In this document: piece by piece, positions 46,345 to 49,842 of the stretch
Numbering within the stretch: the stretch's first letter is position 1
Layout: the number at the start of each line of letters is the position of its first letter
Assembly (NCBI GenBank): GCA_938031185.1
Contig: CALHGX010000025.1
Location: 1 to 49,842, forward strand
Direction: 5' to 3'
Source of the DNA: an uncultured bacterium
GTDB lineage: Bacteria; Verrucomicrobiota; Kiritimatiellia; CAIKKV01; CALHGX01
DNA: 49,842 nucleotides
Notes under the pieces: generated by a model
Databases searched by the model: none
Seen by the model: only the letters and a program-made list of their open reading frames with translations
What the model was told of the DNA's origin: nothing
Program-made: the position numbers and the translations under genes

Positions 46345-46884
46345 GGCGCAGTTTTTGAATACTACAGCGAGAACCCGTACTTGATCGGCCCGACGGCGGC
46401 GAGCATCCAGTCGCAAGACGTCGCCGCCTGCGTTAGACACTTCGCAGCCGTCTCCCGAAAAGCGAATCGCAGCGGCGTGGACGCGGGCCTCGACGCGCGA
46501 ACGCTTTGTGAAATCTATTTCCGTGGCTTCCGCGTGGCCATCGAAGCCGGATGTTTGACCGTCATAGGCGCCTATAACACATTGCGTGGGCATCATTGCG
46601 ACCACGACGACTGGCTCCTCAACCATATCCTCAAAACGGAATGGGCTTCTCCGGTTTGGCGATGTCAGCCCGAGGAGGCACGCACAATGCCTTCGAAGCA
46701 GCGCGGGAAGCTGAACCTGAAGATGGGTTCCACAGGCTCGCATGACGGAATATTTTCACGCAACTCCATGCCGACGCGCCGTCGAAACAGGAGTGATTGA
46801 CCCCATGCTCATTGACGACAAGACCCGGCGCATTCTGCGGGTTATGGCGACCATCGGAGTCTTTGGCCATCCCTTTCGACTACC
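46345..46884 (+). pseudogene. decayed GH3 beta-glucosidase fragment
   Basis: A GH3 glycosidase remnant split over three frames. Frame A gives CGAVFEYYSENPYLIGP, then DVAACVRHFAAVSRKANR and GAYNTLRGHHCDHDDWLL, ending at KTEW near 46644. After a -1 shift, frame B continues with GFSGLAMSARGGTHNAFEAA, and near 46710 the reading returns to frame A (NLKMGSTGSHDGIFSRNSMP). A third frame gives AVETGVIDPMLIDDKTRRIL and VMATIGVFGHPFR. In live enzymes the corresponding block is SDWGATH with the nucleophile Asp; here it reads SARGGTH, so that Asp is gone. The 5' part (signal, N-terminal barrel) and the C-terminal domain are absent. At least three frameshifts make sequencing error unlikely. It ends within the sensor-kinase stop. 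Confidence 0.85.
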
Positions 46885-49594
46885 CCTGAACCGGCATTGC
46901 ACCTCTGCGGTCATCCAGCAGGGCGCGAACGGTCGCAAGCAACTCGGTTGCGCTCACCGGTTTCGGCAGCAGGACGGCGTGATCCGGCAGTCTCTCGCCT
47001 TGCACATCATCGTTCGTTTTCGCGTATCCGCTGATGAACAGGACCTTCAATTCGGGCCAGTCCTTCCGCACGTTCACAGCCAAAGCCGCGCCGTCCATGC
47101 CCGGCAACACGATATCGGTAATCAACAAATCCACATTTTCGCCCCTTTTCCGAAACGCATCCAGGGCTTCTTCCGCCGTTGCCGCCGTCAACACCTGATA
47201 CCCGCCGTTCCGAAGGGCCTGCGCCAGCAACCGCCTCACGGCGTCATCATCCTCGACAATCATTACCCTCTCCCGGCCGATACCAATCGCCATCTGCTCC
47301 TTCGTGGACGTTCCGTCTCCCGCCGGACGCTGGCTCAGCGGCAATAGAACCGTAAAGACGCTGCCTTGGCCCGGCTCGCTCTGGGCATAGACCTGCCCCC
47401 CACCCTGACGAACCAATCCATAGACGGTGGCCAATCCCAAACCTACGCCCTTCCCTTGCGGCTTGGTCGTAAAGAACGGCTCGAAGAGATGCGCCATCAC
47501 CTCCGGACTCATGCCCACACCGGTATCCTGGACGCTCACAGCCGCGTAGCGGCCCGGCGGCACGTTCCGCACCCGAGCGTGTTCGTCATCCACTTGCACC
47601 GTGCGCGTGGCCAGCGTGATCGTCCCGCCACCCGGCATCGCTTCACCGGCGTTGACCACAAGGTTTAGGACGATCTGCTCCAACGCGGAGGGGGAAATTT
47701 CGACCACTCGGTCGGTTGCTTCCGGTCGATAGCACAGCGTCACGCGCTCTCCCAGAAGCCGGTTCAACGTTCCTCGCAAGTCCTCCAGGAACACATGCAG
47801 GTCTATCGGTTCAGAGCGAAGCACCTGCCGGCGGCTGAACGCCAGCAGCTTCTGGGTCAGGGCGGCGGCACGTTGCCCCGCTTTCCGGATCTCCCGAAAA
47901 TCGTTCGCGCGCGGATCGTCCGGCGGCAGCGTTTCAAGCGCCAAGTCCGCATAGCCGTTGATGACTTGAAGCAGATTGTTGAAGTCATGGGCCACGCCTC
48001 CCGCCAGTCGCCCCACGGTTTCGAACTTCTGGGAATGCCGCAACACCTCCTCCGTGCGATGACGCCGCAAGGCCAGCGAAAGATTCAAGGCCGCATGGCG
48101 CAGGAATTCGCGCTCCGGCGCGTCCCACAACCGGTCGTCATGGCAGTTGTCGAACCCCACAAAACCGACAAATCCCTCGTCCGTGATCAGCGGATAGGCC
48201 AGAACCGCCTTGATGCCCTGCGAAGAGAGCAACTCCCGTTCGCCCGGCGGACAGTCGGCAACCCGGCTGCATATCTCGCCTCCCGCGGCCAGCACTTGTC
48301 GCCAGCGCGCCGCCCCGATCTCCTCGAAAGCGACCCGCCGCAGCAGCGGGTTATGCAGCTCCGAACGGATTCCCGGCGCACACCATTCAGCCACTTGCGT
48401 CGTGCAAAGCACGCCGTCTTCCCGAAACTCGTTCAAGAAGACATAGGCGCGGTCCACGCCTGCCGCCGGCCCCAGGATGGATACCAGCCCCTGAAAATCC
48501 AGCGGCCCCTTTGCCTCGAGCAACAACCGCGCGCTCTCGGACAAAGAGGCAAGAAGAAATTCCCGCCGCCGCAACGCCTCCTGCGTCTTGAGATGCAGGC
48601 TGACGTCCCGCACCAGCCCAACCACACCCCGGCCTCGCTGAGGACACGAGAACAACGAAACACTGGCTTCATGGACCGCCCCATCGGCGCCGTCCGACGG
48701 CGAGAGAAAAGTGCCCGTGGACTGCGATACCATCGCCTGCGCCAATGCAGGCCATATTCCCGGCGAGGACGTCACCAGCTTGCCCGGACGCAAGGGGCCA
48801 AAAAGTCTTTGTGCCTCCGCATTGAAATCAATGAGCCGTCCCTCTCCGTCGGCCACCAACACGGCATCCCGCATGGCATCGAAGACGTAGGAACGCGCGA
48901 ATGGGGTCAGGTCGAACAGGGCCGCACGAAAAAGTCCTGCCGCCACCAGCACCCCTCCAAGCACAATGCCGACGGGCGTAAGATCGAACACGCCCCATGG
49001 CCGCCATCCGCCAACGTAGGCCAGGTTCAGCGCGGCCGGCAGCGCCATGGAAGCGGCCAAATAGGCGGCCGGCCGCCGAAATCCTCGCCCCAAGGAAGTC
49101 AAGCCTCGAATCAGCCGTCCATATCCGGCGGCAATCAGCAGCCAGGAGTAGCTCCAGTTGAACCAATACGCCGGCCCCCGCCCAAACTCGATCATGGGCA
49201 TCGGCCCCCGCTCGCTAATGCGGGGCGCCACATGCATCCAGTGATGCCACGGATTCGTCGCCGCCAGTATGACCACCACACAGGGCGGTGCAAGCAGCGC
49301 CAGCGGCCAACGCCAGTGCGTCGGCAGTGCCGCCGTCATTTCCCTTATCATCAAATACCACAGCACCCCCACGAAGGGGATGCCCAGGTATTCCACGCGC
49401 AGCCAGAACAACATCCGCCCCATGTTCACGCTGGAAAGCTCGAACCCATAGCCCAGCGTCCAAATGGCCACTGCCATCATCAACCCCACGAACGGACGCA
49501 CACCGGGCCCCCGCCGACGACCGACCATGGTCGCCAGCACGACCGCCACCGCCGTCGTTACCCCCATCAACCCCGCTGTCCAGTGATAGGCCAT
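46880..49594 (-). CDS. hybrid sensor histidine kinase (7TM, PAS, GAF, HisKA, HATPase, REC)
   Basis: 904-residue hybrid kinase. The N-terminal 240 residues hold about seven membrane segments, like the 7TM histidine-kinase sensor domain. Then a PAS-like region (AVLVADGEGRLIDFNAEAQR), a GAF-like domain (VDRAYVFLNEF to AYPLITDEGFVGFVGFDN), HisKA with phospho-His in GGVAHDFNNLLQVI, HATPase (NLVVNAGEAMPGGG, GVGLGLATVYGLV), and a C-terminal REC domain with phosphoacceptor in LLITDIVLPGMDG and Lys in LLPKP. The ATG at 49594 is used. It has no partner regulator beside it. Its 3' end overlaps the GH3 remnant by five bases. Signal and target are unknown. Confidence 0.92.
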   Translation of the reverse strand: MAYHWTAGLMGVTTAVAVVLATMVGRRRGPGVRPFVGLMMAVAIWTLGYGFELSSVNMGRMLFWLRVEYLGIPFVGVLWYLMIREMTAALPTHWRWPLALLAPPCVVVILAATNPWHHWMHVAPRISERGPMPMIEFGRGPAYWFNWSYSWLLIAAGYGRLIRGLTSLGRGFRRPAAYLAASMALPAALNLAYVGGWRPWGVFDLTPVGIVLGGVLVAAGLFRAALFDLTPFARSYVFDAMRDAVLVADGEGRLIDFNAEAQRLFGPLRPGKLVTSSPGIWPALAQAMVSQSTGTFLSPSDGADGAVHEASVSLFSCPQRGRGVVGLVRDVSLHLKTQEALRRREFLLASLSESARLLLEAKGPLDFQGLVSILGPAAGVDRAYVFLNEFREDGVLCTTQVAEWCAPGIRSELHNPLLRRVAFEEIGAARWRQVLAAGGEICSRVADCPPGERELLSSQGIKAVLAYPLITDEGFVGFVGFDNCHDDRLWDAPEREFLRHAALNLSLALRRHRTEEVLRHSQKFETVGRLAGGVAHDFNNLLQVINGYADLALETLPPDDPRANDFREIRKAGQRAAALTQKLLAFSRRQVLRSEPIDLHVFLEDLRGTLNRLLGERVTLCYRPEATDRVVEISPSALEQIVLNLVVNAGEAMPGGGTITLATRTVQVDDEHARVRNVPPGRYAAVSVQDTGVGMSPEVMAHLFEPFFTTKPQGKGVGLGLATVYGLVRQGGGQVYAQSEPGQGSVFTVLLPLSQRPAGDGTSTKEQMAIGIGRERVMIVEDDDAVRRLLAQALRNGGYQVLTAATAEEALDAFRKRGENVDLLITDIVLPGMDGAALAVNVRKDWPELKVLFISGYAKTNDDVQGERLPDHAVLLPKPVSATELLATVRALLDDRRGAMPVQG

Positions 49595-49786
49595 TTGTCA
49601 ACATCGCCATCATACGAATCGAACGTTCATGAGGCAACGGCCTCATTCCCCTCCATCATCTTTCGGCCAAGCCGATCCGGGCAAGTTCAAGCCAACAACG
49701 TCTGTCGTGGTGCGAGCAAAAGGTGACAGTTTGTGTGCGATCAAAATTGGGATTCTGCGAGGCGGGGCTTGACAAGAGGAGAACGC

Positions 49787-49842
49787 ATGAGAGGGTGGTC
49801 GCGGCACGGGCGGGATAGGGCTCTGCGGGAGCGCAACCCGAG
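49787..49842 (+). CDS. possible 5' end of a gene cut by the window edge
   Basis: An ATG with a good AGGAG ribosome site five bases ahead opens a frame that runs to the window end (MRGWSRHGRDRALRERNP). Only 18 codons are visible, Arg-rich, with no motif. It may be the start of a gene beyond the window or chance. Confidence 0.3.
   Translation, partial: MRGWSRHGRDRALRERNP

Noticed and set aside
47795..49726. 643-codon plus-strand frame over the hybrid kinase
   Set aside because: Antisense to a well-supported kinase with all catalytic boxes; low-complexity Arg/Pro/His composition.

Overview
This high-GC, densely packed window of about 50 kb is bacterial chromosome, and the organism looks anaerobic or facultative and Gram-negative. 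The evidence is a nickel uptake operon with an outer-membrane-like protein, an NAD(H)-linked trimeric [FeFe]-hydrogenase with its maturases, and a sugar/glycan gene set rich in Gfo/Idh/MocA and URO-D family members. That mix recalls the PVC superphylum (Kiritimatiellota or Verrucomicrobiota). This is an inference from gene content; no 16S rRNA or other decisive marker is present.

Layout. 476-5069 (minus): a NikKLMQO-type nickel ECF transporter operon, an outer-membrane-like protein, and nikR, with a NikR-like operator in front of the operon. 5222-5298: an initiator tRNA with its own promoter and terminator. 5864-11180: a secreted small protein, an aldo/keto-reductase-like protein, a Gfo/Idh/MocA dehydrogenase, a large alpha-toroid-like protein, a P-loop protein and acylphosphatase. 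11572-16596: a zincin-like protein converging on a four-gene ebo cluster (eboC-eboF-eboD-eboE, with no eboA or eboB). 16787-23978 (plus): a DUF255 thioredoxin-domain protein, then gyrB-gyrA.

23973-35748 (minus) is the most interesting unit: ten tightly spaced genes that look like one operon, in the order rex, Cache sensor histidine kinase, REC-only regulator, hydB, hydA, hydC, second REC-only regulator, aspartate ammonia-lyase, hydF, hydE. A good sigma-70 promoter and a Rex-box-like site lie in front of rex. It combines a redox repressor, a phosphorelay input, the hydrogenase and two of its three dedicated maturases. HydG is not in the window.

35886-46052: mannose-6-phosphate isomerase, a ROK sugar kinase, lexA with an SOS-type operator inside its promoter, two divergent URO-D proteins, a second Gfo/Idh/MocA dehydrogenase, a Wzx/MATE-like flippase, an NAD-sugar epimerase and a LarA-like (nickel-pincer family) protein. 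46345-46884 holds a decayed GH3 beta-glucosidase fragment spread over three frames. 46880-49594 is a hybrid sensor kinase.

The nickel operon and the LarA-like gene may be functionally linked, because the hydrogenase encoded here needs no nickel.
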